This document shows, piece by piece, positions 7,601 through 15,098 of a DNA stretch of 33,647 bases (positions are counted from its first letter, which is position 1; every line of letters starts with the position of its first letter). The stretch is from Geobacter sp. (GTDB lineage: Bacteria > Desulfobacterota > Desulfuromonadia > Geobacterales > DSM-12255): contig VFJK01000028.1 of NCBI GenBank assembly GCA_009886125.1, forward strand, positions 1 through 33,647. The letters run 5' to 3'. Under the pieces are notes generated by a model. That model had not been told where the DNA came from, did no database searches, and was given only the letters and a program-made list of their open reading frames with translations. Both the position numbers and the translations under genes were made by a program.

Positions 7601-8467
7601 ATGCTCGTTTTCATGCAATCCCTAATCAGCGGCATCCTCATCGGCGGCGTCTATGCCCTGATCGGGATCGGCCTGACCATCATCTTCGGTGTTATGCGTG
7701 TGATCAACTTTGCACACGGTGACATCCTGATGATAGGCATGTACATGACCTACAGCCTGTTTACCTTCTTCGGGATCGATCCCTTCGTCTCCATTGTCAT
7801 TACCATCCCTCTCATGTTTATGTTCGGCGCGTTCCTGCAGAAGGTCTTCATCAACCGGATGCAGGGTGCGCTGCCGCAGAACCAGATTCTGCTGACCATC
7901 GGCCTGGGGATGATCATGAGCAACACCATGATGCTGGCCTTCACCTCCGACTATAAAATACTGTCGACCGACTACTCTTCCAGCAGCATCAAACTTGCCG
8001 GAATCTCAATTTCGACACCTCTGGCCATTTCCTTTCTCATAACGGCTGCCATCACTGCCATGCTCTACTGGTTCCTGCTGAAAACCGATACCGGCCAGGC
8101 TATCAGAGCCACGGCGCAGGACCGGGAAGCGGCCCAGCTCATGGGGATCAATGTTAAATGGATGTCGATCCTGGCATTTGGTATGGGATCTGCTTTGGCA
8201 GGCACTGCCGGGGCGCTGATCTCGCCGACCTACTACATATTTCCGCAGATCGGCAGCACCTTTACCCTGAAGGCCTTTGTCATAACAGTGCTCGGAGGTA
8301 TGGGAAGCATCGTCGGTGCCACTATAGGCGGAGTGATCATCGGGATAGCCGAATCTGTCAGTGCCGTATACATCTCTTCAGGGTGGAAGGACGTTGTCGT
8401 CTTTGTCCTCTTCCTCCTCGTTCTGCTCTTCAAGCCGGCTGGCTTGATGGGCAAGTCAAGAATGTAG
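7601..8467 (+). CDS. livH: Branched-chain amino acid ABC transporter permease LivH
   Basis: This is a 288-residue, very hydrophobic inner-membrane permease with about eight transmembrane segments. It carries the LivH signature near the N-terminus (LISGILIGGVYALIGIGL and VMRVINFAHGD) and the cytoplasmic coupling loop (AIRATAQDREAAQLMGINV, about residues 167-185) that contacts the ATPases. Length is normal for the family. The start follows TTGGAGTTTTT. The next gene, livM, begins 10 nt after its stop. It pairs with LivM to form the translocation channel. Confidence 0.94.
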   Translation: MLVFMQSLISGILIGGVYALIGIGLTIIFGVMRVINFAHGDILMIGMYMTYSLFTFFGIDPFVSIVITIPLMFMFGAFLQKVFINRMQGALPQNQILLTIGLGMIMSNTMMLAFTSDYKILSTDYSSSSIKLAGISISTPLAISFLITAAITAMLYWFLLKTDTGQAIRATAQDREAAQLMGINVKWMSILAFGMGSALAGTAGALISPTYYIFPQIGSTFTLKAFVITVLGGMGSIVGATIGGVIIGIAESVSAVYISSGWKDVVVFVLFLLVLLFKPAGLMGKSRM

Positions 8468-8477
8468 GGGGACAACA

Positions 8478-9554
8478 ATGAAACCTGCTATTTCGATTAT
8501 TCGCAGTTCTGCCGGCGCCTCACCGGTTGCCATTGCTCTGGGGCTGGCAGTCCTGGCAGGACTTTTCCTTTTCCCTCAATTCGTCCAAAGCCCCTATGCG
8601 CTGCATATCATGATCCTGATTTTCCTCTCCGTCATAATGGGTGAGGCCTGGAACGTGATTGGCGGTTACACCGGTCAATATTCGGTAGGCCATGCCGCCT
8701 ATTTCGGCGCCGGGGCCTACACCACCATGATCCTGCTCCAGTACAAACAGATTAGCCCCTGGTATGGTGCATTGGCCGGCATCGCCGTATCTCTTGTGGT
8801 ATCGCTTATTATCGGTTCGATCTGCTTCCGGCTGCGGGGACCATACTTTGTTCTGGCCTCGATTGCAGTCGCCGAAATCATGCGACTCTCCGCCATGAAT
8901 CTCAAGGATCTCACAAATGGTGCGGAGGGGATACTGATTACCGAGATTCCTCACCTCAAGTTCGGCGATACTCTTATTACCGATTTTCTCACCAAAGTCC
9001 CATTTTATTACATCGGTCTGGTCATCGCCATCGTCACCATCCTGGTCACCTGGCTGATGCAGAACTCCAAACTCGGCTACTATTTCCAGGCCATCCGTGA
9101 AGATCAGGATGCAGCCCATTCGCTGGGCATCAGTTTGTCACTCTTCAAGAGCAGCGCCCTGGCCATTTCAGCGGTATTCACGTCGCTGGCCGGGAGTTTT
9201 TACGCCATCTACATCGGTTTTATCGATCCGCCGACAGTGCTGGCGCTGGACATCTCCGTGCAGATCGTTCTCATCTGCATTATAGGTGGCATCGGCACCA
9301 TCTGGGGGCCTGTGGTCGGCGCACTGGTACTGGTGCCACTCTCCGAGGCGCTTCGGAGCAACATGATCGCCCAGGGGATCTTCAAGATCGGACTTGCCTC
9401 CGAAGAGTCCGGGGTCGGCATATTTCTCAAAGAACATTTGTCTCACGCCCATGCGCTCATTTACGGCATTCTGGTCGTGGTGGTTATCCTCTTCATGCCG
9501 GACGGGGTCCTGGGTTGGGCCAAAAAGCTGGCAGCGAAAAAGGGGAAGGAGTAA
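8478..9554 (+). CDS. livM: Branched-chain amino acid ABC transporter permease LivM
   Basis: The 358-residue polytopic membrane protein is the second permease of the importer. LivM hallmarks are AWNVIGGYTGQYSVGHAAYF (about residues 57-76), the FVLASIAVAEIMRL helix, and the coupling loop AIREDQDAAHSLGI (about 210-223), followed by GGIGTIWGPVVGALVLVPL. It lies 10 nt after livH and 3 nt before livG, so it is in the same operon. Length is within the range for LivM proteins without a long N-terminal extension. It acts in the inner membrane with LivH. Confidence 0.94.
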   Translation: MKPAISIIRSSAGASPVAIALGLAVLAGLFLFPQFVQSPYALHIMILIFLSVIMGEAWNVIGGYTGQYSVGHAAYFGAGAYTTMILLQYKQISPWYGALAGIAVSLVVSLIIGSICFRLRGPYFVLASIAVAEIMRLSAMNLKDLTNGAEGILITEIPHLKFGDTLITDFLTKVPFYYIGLVIAIVTILVTWLMQNSKLGYYFQAIREDQDAAHSLGISLSLFKSSALAISAVFTSLAGSFYAIYIGFIDPPTVLALDISVQIVLICIIGGIGTIWGPVVGALVLVPLSEALRSNMIAQGIFKIGLASEESGVGIFLKEHLSHAHALIYGILVVVVILFMPDGVLGWAKKLAAKKGKE

Positions 9555-9557
9555 ATC

Positions 9558-10283
9558 ATGACACCGATCCTGGAAATCAAACAAGTCAGCAAATTCTTCG
9601 GCGGCCTGGCTGCCAATTCCGATGTTTCCTTTCACATGGACGAAGGGATGATCATGGGACTTATCGGTCCTAACGGAGCCGGCAAGACCACGCTTTTCAA
9701 CTGCATCACCGGCTATTATCCACCATCGAAAGGGGATGTTCTCTTCAAGGGGCAGAAGCTGAATGGACTTCAGCCGGACCGGGTCTGCAAGCTTGGCATG
9801 GTCCGGACCTGGCAGAAGGTGCGTCCTCTTACCAAGCTTTCAGTGTTGGACAATGTCATGGTCGGCGCACTCTGCCGCACCAACTCCCTTAAAGTGGCAC
9901 GGGAAATAGCTCACGAGCAGCTGAAGGTTGTTCGCCTCGATCATAAGGCCGACTTCATTGCCGGCGGGCTTCCAATAGGGGAACGGAAAAAACTGGAAGT
10001 CGCACGGGCGTTGGCGACAAAACCCGAACTGCTGCTCCTCGACGAGGTCATGGGCGGGCTTAATCCGGCAGAGAGCGACGAAATTATCCAGCTTATTCTG
10101 GATATCAAAAAAGCTGGAGCCATTACTCAGATGGTTATCGAGCACGATATGAAGGCCATCATGCGGATATCGGACCGGATAGTGGTCCTGAACTCAGGCG
10201 AAAAGCTTGCTGAAGGGTCGCCAGCTGAGATAGTCAGTAATCCGGAAGTGGTCAGGGCGTATCTGGGGGATTTCCATGCTTAA
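9558..10283 (+). CDS. livG: Branched-chain amino acid ABC transporter ATP-binding protein LivG
   Basis: This 241-residue ABC ATPase has Walker A GPNGAGKTT (about residues 37-45), a Q-loop region typical of LivG (MVRTWQKVRPL) and Walker B LLLLDEVMGGLNPAE. The H-loop lies in IEHDMKAIM, near the C-terminus, and the protein ends with the LivG tail SNPEVVRAYLG. The ABC signature reads LPIGERKKLEVARAL rather than LSGGQ-like; LivG proteins often diverge here. The gene overlaps livF by 8 bp. It energises the LivHM permease from the cytoplasmic side together with LivF. Confidence 0.95.
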   Translation: MTPILEIKQVSKFFGGLAANSDVSFHMDEGMIMGLIGPNGAGKTTLFNCITGYYPPSKGDVLFKGQKLNGLQPDRVCKLGMVRTWQKVRPLTKLSVLDNVMVGALCRTNSLKVAREIAHEQLKVVRLDHKADFIAGGLPIGERKKLEVARALATKPELLLLDEVMGGLNPAESDEIIQLILDIKKAGAITQMVIEHDMKAIMRISDRIVVLNSGEKLAEGSPAEIVSNPEVVRAYLGDFHA

Positions 10284-10980
10284 GGTCGATAAACTGAATT
10301 TCAGCTACGGTGATATGCAGGTCATATGGGATCTTGATCTGGTTGTGAACGCCGGGGAGATTGTCACCGTTGTCGGCGCCAACGGCGCCGGTAAATCAAC
10401 CACCCTGCGCAATATCTCCCGACTGGTTAAATGGCAGTCGGGGTCGATCAGCTTCAACGACGCCGATCTCGCAAAGTTCGAGCCCCACGAGGTGGTGGAG
10501 ATGGGGATCGTCCAGGTGCCGGAGGGACGCAAAATATTTCCCGAAATGACCGTGATCGAGAATCTCCGTATGGGCTCATTTATCAAGAGTGCCCGCCCGA
10601 AGCGGGACGAGAATATCGACAGGGTATTTACCATGTTTCCGCGCCTCAAAGAGCGGGAAAAACAGCTAGGTGGAACCATGTCTGGCGGCGAGCAGCAGAT
10701 GCTGGCCATAGCTCGCGGACTCATGACCAACCCCAAACTGATTCTGCTTGACGAACCTTCCCTCGGTCTGGCCCCACTTATGGTCAAGTTCATTTTCGAC
10801 ATTATTCAGGAGATCAACAGGCAGGGCGTGACGGTCTTGCTGGTTGAGCAGAACGTTTATCAGTCACTCCGTATAGCTCACCGGGCTTATGTTCTGGAGA
10901 CTGGCCGGGTGGTAATGACCGGAGTTGGGGAAGAGTTGCTAAACAACGACCATGTGAAGAAAGCGTTTTTAGGGATGTAA
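10276..10980 (+). CDS. livF: Branched-chain amino acid ABC transporter ATP-binding protein LivF
   Basis: This 234-residue ABC ATPase has Walker A GANGAGKST (about residues 34-42), a VPEGRKIFPEMTVIENL segment typical of LivF, signature MSGGEQQMLAIARGL, Walker B LILLDEPSLGLAP and an H-loop region LLVEQNVYQSL. It is the second ATPase of the importer. Its start overlaps the end of livG by 8 bp, indicating coupled translation. It is the last gene of the operon: a TAATAA double stop is followed by a 17-bp perfect inverted repeat (10991-11062). Confidence 0.95.
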   Translation: MLKVDKLNFSYGDMQVIWDLDLVVNAGEIVTVVGANGAGKSTTLRNISRLVKWQSGSISFNDADLAKFEPHEVVEMGIVQVPEGRKIFPEMTVIENLRMGSFIKSARPKRDENIDRVFTMFPRLKEREKQLGGTMSGGEQQMLAIARGLMTNPKLILLDEPSLGLAPLMVKFIFDIIQEINRQGVTVLLVEQNVYQSLRIAHRAYVLETGRVVMTGVGEELLNNDHVKKAFLGM

Positions 10981-10990
10981 TAAATTATCT

Positions 10991-11062
10991 GAAAGGTGAA
11001 AAGTGAAGGGTGAATAAAAACCTGCCTGCAGCGCGTTTCGCTTTTTTCACTTTTCACCTTTC
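10991..11062. repeat. Repeat locus B: 17-bp perfect inverted repeat after livF
   Basis: GAAAGGTGAAAAGTGAA (10991-11007) is perfectly complementary to 11046-11062 across a 38-nt loop. The left arm continues as GTGAANN heptads (GTGAAAA, GTGAAGG, GTGAATA), which resembles the other heptad loci in this window. It lies between livF and the CBS gene and may act as a 3' end structure for the liv transcript, though it lacks a proper T tract after the second arm. Confidence 0.85.
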
Positions 11063-11092
11063 ACGTCTCACCGTTTTCAGAGGAGAATAATT

Positions 11093-11527
11093 ATGCTTAA
11101 CGTATCAGACTGGATGACACCTAACCCAATAACTATCGACGAAAACAGCTCTGTTATCGAAGCGATTCACCTGATGAAGGAGAAAGACATCCGCCGGTTG
11201 CCGGTGACTGGCAACGGCAAATTTTGCGGACTGATAACGGACAGGATGCTGAAAGAGTATACGCCGAGCAAGGCAACCTCGCTGGATACCTGGGAGGTTC
11301 ACTATATTCTTTCGAAGACACCGGTGAAGGAGGCCATGAATTCAAAGCCGTTCACGGTCCGTCCTGACACATGGCTGACGAATGCTGCCCAGTTGATTCA
11401 CGACAACAAACTGTACGGCCTCTGCGTTACGGATCAGGACGACAATCTTGTCGGAATACTGACCACAACTAACATTATGGAAGCGCTGATTACTATCTGC
11501 AATAGTCAGTCAAACTGCAATCAGTGA
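11093..11527 (+). CDS. CBS-pair domain protein
   Basis: The 144-residue protein consists of two CBS motifs. The first (about residues 5-55) contains VSDWMTPNPITID and DIRRLPV; the second (about 78-135) contains PVKEAMNSKPFTVRP and LVGILTTTNIM. Such stand-alone pairs bind adenine nucleotides and usually regulate a partner protein or transporter; the partner here is unknown. AGAGGAG precedes the ATG, and a strong terminator follows at 11550-11583, so it may be monocistronic. Its position between an ABC importer and a Na+/H+ antiporter is suggestive but does not prove a regulatory link to either. Confidence 0.9.
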   Translation: MLNVSDWMTPNPITIDENSSVIEAIHLMKEKDIRRLPVTGNGKFCGLITDRMLKEYTPSKATSLDTWEVHYILSKTPVKEAMNSKPFTVRPDTWLTNAAQLIHDNKLYGLCVTDQDDNLVGILTTTNIMEALITICNSQSNCNQ

Positions 11528-11549
11528 AACCTGCAGAACATCTCTTGAT

Positions 11550-11583
11550 AAAAAAGGCGTGGAGGCAACTCCCCGCCTTTTTT
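11550..11583 (+). terminator. Rho-independent terminator after the CBS gene
   Basis: AAAAAAGGCG and GGAG pair with CTCC and CGCCTTTTTT around a GCAA loop, with one mismatch in the stem and a run of six T at the end. The symmetric A/T ends would also allow function in the opposite direction. Confidence 0.9.
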
Positions 11584-11669
11584 GTCCACAATCGGCATGA
11601 GTTAGAGTATAAACATCCTTGAAGTTCCAAGTCCGAGAGACTCTTGGTATACCTCCCCCGGAGTAACCC

Positions 11670-12956
11670 ATGCTCACCCTCACAGTTATAATTTTTGTTA
11701 TCGTTTATGCCGTGATCGTGCTGGAGCAACCGCTTAAAATTAACAAGTCTGCTTCGGCTCTTATCGGTGCCGGTCTCCTCTGGACGATTTATGCCCTCGC
11801 TTCGGGTGACCATGACCAAGTCAACAGACAACTCGGCGATTCTCTGACGGGAATCGCCCAGATTGTCTTCTTCCTCATTGGGGCCATGACCATTGTCGAG
11901 GTTGTGGATGCCCACAACGGTTTCGAAGTTATCACTTCACGCTTTAAAACCACCAGGCTGCCCACTCTCATGTGGCAGATCGGCTTCGTCACCTTCTTCC
12001 TCAGCGCAGTCCTGGACAACCTGACCACCACCATTGTCATGATCTCTCTTATCAAGAAGCTGCTTGACAAGCATGATGACAGGCTCTTTTTAGCTGGCAT
12101 CATCGTTATCTCCGCTAATGCCGGCGGTGCCTGGTCACCCATCGGCGACGTTACGACCACCATGCTCTGGATCGGCGGTCAGATCACGACCCTCGCCATC
12201 ATGAAAGGAGTTTTCCTTGCTTCCATGGTCAACATGGTCGTGCCGCTGGCAATTTCCAGTTACCTCCTGCGCGGAAGGGATGTGGTCAGCCCGGTCAAAA
12301 AGGCTGTACGTGGGCATCGGGATAAAGCCACTCCTTTTGAACAGAACCTGATGTTTGCCATGGGTCTCGGAATACTGCTCTGTGTGCCGATCTTCAAGAC
12401 CGTCACCCACCTCCCCCCGTTCATGGGAATTCTTTTCGGGTTGGGAATTCTCTGGCTGGTGGGTGAACTGCTGCACAGCAAGAAAGAAGACGAAGACAAG
12501 GAGCACCTGACCCTGGTTCGGGCATTGCGGCAGATCGACATGAGCTCGATAGTCTTTTTCATCGGCATCCTCCTGGCAGTCGCGAGCCTGGAGCATACCC
12601 ATATCCTGAGATCACTGGCCAGATGGCTTACTAACACTGTCGGCCGCGAGGATGTCATTGTCACCATAATCGGCCTGGCCAGCGCCATTGTTGACAACGT
12701 ACCACTGGTGGCCGCCTCCATGGGGATGTACAGCCTGTCTCAGTACCCGCCAGACAGCTTTCTCTGGGAATTCATGGCTTACTGCGCCGGCACCGGCGGT
12801 TCTATCCTCATTATCGGCTCTGCAGCTGGTGTCGCTGCAATGGGGTTGGAGAAGATTCACTTCTTCTGGTATGTCAAAAGGATCAGCGGACTGGCATTGA
12901 TCGGATATTTTGCGGGAATTTTTGTCTATATTCTGCAGTTCCGTCTGCTTAACTGA
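11670..12956 (+). CDS. nhaD: NhaD-type Na+/H+ antiporter
   Basis: The 428-residue polytopic membrane protein belongs to the NhaD/ArsB ion-transporter superfamily. Motifs that point to NhaD are FFLIGAMTIVEVVDAHNGF (about residues 69-87), FFLSAVLDNLTTTIVMISL (about 109-127), ANAGGAWSPIGDVTTTMLW, and, in the second half, ASAIVDNVPLVAASMGMY and GTGGSILIIGSAAG. The paired DNLTT/DNVPL elements in the two halves are the expected inverted-repeat ion-site segments. It exchanges cytoplasmic Na+ (or Li+) for protons. CCGGAG precedes the ATG. It stands alone between a terminator and an AT-rich 243-bp gap, in which I see no clear terminator. Confidence 0.92.
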   Translation: MLTLTVIIFVIVYAVIVLEQPLKINKSASALIGAGLLWTIYALASGDHDQVNRQLGDSLTGIAQIVFFLIGAMTIVEVVDAHNGFEVITSRFKTTRLPTLMWQIGFVTFFLSAVLDNLTTTIVMISLIKKLLDKHDDRLFLAGIIVISANAGGAWSPIGDVTTTMLWIGGQITTLAIMKGVFLASMVNMVVPLAISSYLLRGRDVVSPVKKAVRGHRDKATPFEQNLMFAMGLGILLCVPIFKTVTHLPPFMGILFGLGILWLVGELLHSKKEDEDKEHLTLVRALRQIDMSSIVFFIGILLAVASLEHTHILRSLARWLTNTVGREDVIVTIIGLASAIVDNVPLVAASMGMYSLSQYPPDSFLWEFMAYCAGTGGSILIIGSAAGVAAMGLEKIHFFWYVKRISGLALIGYFAGIFVYILQFRLLN

Positions 12957-13199
12957 TTTCTGCTACTCACAATTTCTGCATTACTCACACCTTTTTCAGG
13001 CCACGCCAAATTAAAATCTAAATATATATCCAGCTTTATAACTTGTTAAATCAATATGTTATGGTACAGATAAAAAATTAAATGAGATAATGTATCAGAA
13101 AAAGATGAAATAATTCTTTCTCGGTATATACTTCAAAAAAGTTTTTTAGATGCTTTGGAGTGTTCAGGATCGAAAAGCAGAAATCTCGGGAGTGCTCAT

Positions 13200-14516
13200 A
13201 TGAAACTTGAAACTAGGGCAGTGATATTGACAGTTTTTTTGTCATTCTGGATTTCCTCAGCTTCAGCGGCCCAGCTGTCTATTGACTCAAGCACTATCTT
13301 CAGAGTTGAACAGCGTGATCTCGGCTTCGGAGACAAGCAGAAATTGATGCCTGTCACCCAGTTTTTGGGGCTTGATGCTGAAAAACTTGCTGATGGCAAT
13401 CTCTCGCTTCATCTGTACGGGTGGGGCAGGGGGGATCTTGGTGACAAGAGTTACAATGATGATAAGGTTGACGGTACGTTGACCTACGGATACCTCAGGT
13501 ACCGCTTCAACAGCGCCAATGCTGATATCCGCGGCGGCCGGTTTTTCATAAACCAGGGGATAGCCAATGAGCAGCTCGATGGGGTCAACCTCCGGACCGA
13601 CCTTCCTGGCGGCTTTGGTGTATCAGCTTTCGGTGGAGCGGTCGTGCATAATAAAAACCTTTTTGGCGAAAGCAGCGACGGCAAAGGCGATTATCTGTAT
13701 GGAGGAAGATTCCACTATCGTTATGCACGCCTGCTCGAACTGGGACTCTCCGGAGTATATGAAGCTGATGCTCCTGTCCTTGTACACTATGCAAACGGCA
13801 GCCATAGAGCAGTCGGTCTGGACATCTGGTTACATCCCATGGCCGCTGTCGAGCTTATCGGTCACACGAGCTACAATACTGAAACAGCTGAAATTTCCGA
13901 ACACTCCTACCTCCTGAACTTTAAGGCTCTTCCCGGGCTGTTGCTCTCCGGTGAGTTTGACGAGCATCGCGACCGGGATTATCTTTACTCCTGGTCGATG
14001 TTTTCAGGTGCAGGGCTGAACCCGGCTGACAAATCCCGCTCAACCGGCGGCACTATCTCATATGCGCTGAACAGTAAGGCGATCCTCTCCACAGATTACA
14101 AACATTACGACCGGCAGTATGGCAGCGCTGACCGGTACGGCGGTGACCTCAAGCTCTCCTTCCTCGAAAACTCTTTGCGGAGCGGAATCGGTTATCACTA
14201 TCTGAATGCTGGGGCTACATTCGCTGTCAGCGGTAACCCTTCTGCGTCCTACCAGCAACTGCGCCTTTATTCACTCCATGACACAAAGGGTTACTTTGCG
14301 TCTGTCGATCTTCTCGGGTTTTTCTTCAAAGACAAGATATACGACACAGCTAGCGATCTTGAGGCTTCTCTTTCACTCGGGTATCATCTGACGACAGATC
14401 TGGCGATTTCCGGAGATGTGAGCTATGGAAGAAACCCCGAGTTCAGCAAGGAGATAAAAGGGCTGATACGTCTGACATACAATCCGGTCTTTTCAGGTAA
14501 AGGAGAGAAACGATGA
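13200..14516 (+). CDS. Outer-membrane beta-barrel (porin-like) protein of a porin-cytochrome conduit
   Basis: The start chosen is ATG 13200 (after CGGGAG), because it opens a clean signal peptide (MKLETRAVILTVFLSFWISSASA, then AQ). A TTG 45 bp upstream would add an unlikely hydrophilic prefix. The mature protein (about 415 residues) is dominated by alternating amphipathic strands rich in Tyr, Gly and Asp, such as LSLHLYGWGRGDLG, YLRYRF, YLYGGRFHYRYARL and GLIRLTYNPVF at the end, as expected for a barrel of about 16 strands or more. Its stop overlaps the pentaheme gene by 4 bp (ATGA), and a giant multiheme lipoprotein follows. This matches the known Geobacter barrel plus inner and outer cytochrome organisation (Pcc/Ext type), where the barrel sleeves the electron wire. 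The role is inferred from context and topology. Confidence 0.85.
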   Translation: MKLETRAVILTVFLSFWISSASAAQLSIDSSTIFRVEQRDLGFGDKQKLMPVTQFLGLDAEKLADGNLSLHLYGWGRGDLGDKSYNDDKVDGTLTYGYLRYRFNSANADIRGGRFFINQGIANEQLDGVNLRTDLPGGFGVSAFGGAVVHNKNLFGESSDGKGDYLYGGRFHYRYARLLELGLSGVYEADAPVLVHYANGSHRAVGLDIWLHPMAAVELIGHTSYNTETAEISEHSYLLNFKALPGLLLSGEFDEHRDRDYLYSWSMFSGAGLNPADKSRSTGGTISYALNSKAILSTDYKHYDRQYGSADRYGGDLKLSFLENSLRSGIGYHYLNAGATFAVSGNPSASYQQLRLYSLHDTKGYFASVDLLGFFFKDKIYDTASDLEASLSLGYHLTTDLAISGDVSYGRNPEFSKEIKGLIRLTYNPVFSGKGEKR

Positions 14517-14986
14517 GACTTCCACCGCTGCTTTGCGGAGCACTATTGTTGATCATGGGTACAATGCTGGCAGCCTGCGCAGGTATGCGGGCTCTTCCCG
14601 GGCTCCCTGAGTCCCACCCTGAAGCGCTTGCAGTCGGGCAGCAGGTAAGCTGCTCCGAGTGCCATGACGACAATCAGAAAGGGAGTCTCCGGCCGCAGGC
14701 ATCCTTCAGTCATACCCCTTCCTTCGTCAAGAACCACCGGCTGTATGCGGCTTCTGATGATCGGCTCTGCGCTGTCTGCCATAAAAGTTCATTCTGTAAT
14801 GATTGCCATGCCGGCAAAGTAGAAATAAAACCCTCGACAAAGTACGGGTATCGGCCTGACAGGGAGATGCCGCATCGCGGGAACTTCATGACGCTGCACA
14901 GGATTGAAGGCAAACTTGATCCGGCAAGCTGTTATCGCTGCCATGGCCGTGCCAATAACGAGCGCTGCATAGCCTGCCATCGTTAG
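14513..14986 (+). CDS. Pentaheme c-type cytochrome lipoprotein
   Basis: The 157-residue product begins with a lipoprotein signal ending L19-A20-A21-C22, followed by Ala rather than Asp, favouring the outer membrane. It has five CXXCH heme-binding motifs: CSECH (47-51), CAVCH (86-90), CNDCH (95-99), CYRCH (140-144) and CIACH (152-156). Extra histidines (for example in FSHTP, KNHR, MPHRG and TLHR) can serve as distal ligands, suggesting bis-His hemes. The gene overlaps the barrel gene (ATGA), so equal or coupled expression is likely. By analogy with Geobacter conduits it would hand electrons from the periplasm to the surface cytochrome through the barrel; that role is inferred. Confidence 0.92.
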   Translation: MRLPPLLCGALLLIMGTMLAACAGMRALPGLPESHPEALAVGQQVSCSECHDDNQKGSLRPQASFSHTPSFVKNHRLYAASDDRLCAVCHKSSFCNDCHAGKVEIKPSTKYGYRPDREMPHRGNFMTLHRIEGKLDPASCYRCHGRANNERCIACHR

Positions 14987-15035
14987 GAGCCGTTACGAAA
15001 TAAGTGCTACATCCCAAGTTATTTCGTTGCGGCTC
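14987..15035 (+). promoter_or_regulatory. Long intercistronic hairpin between the two cytochrome genes
   Basis: Arms 14987-15003 and 15019-15035 are complementary at 15 of 17 positions across a 15-nt loop. The left arm starts at the base after the pentaheme stop codon. No T tract follows the right arm, so it is not a standard terminator. It could stabilise the upstream mRNA, mark a processing site or partly attenuate the downstream gene. The 112-bp gap has no other obvious signal apart from the AGGAG ribosome site before 15099. Confidence 0.75.
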
Positions 15036-15098
15036 TAATGCCGTTCTTTCCACAGCATATGTAACAGTTATTTTATACCGACGGCTTAGGAGAATTAT

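Noticed and set aside
8520-9119. 199-codon minus-strand frame
   Set aside because: Antisense shadow of livM; low-complexity, Gly/Asp-rich translation without a recognisable domain.
11600-11669. Sigma-70 promoter TTGAAG...GGTATA before nhaD
   Set aside because: Spacing of about 21 bp is too long for a credible promoter.
12957-13199. Possible c-di-GMP (GEMM) riboswitch before the barrel-cytochrome cluster, as found before some Geobacter cytochrome genes
   Set aside because: The AT-rich leader shows none of the conserved GEMM elements or helices that I can recognise.
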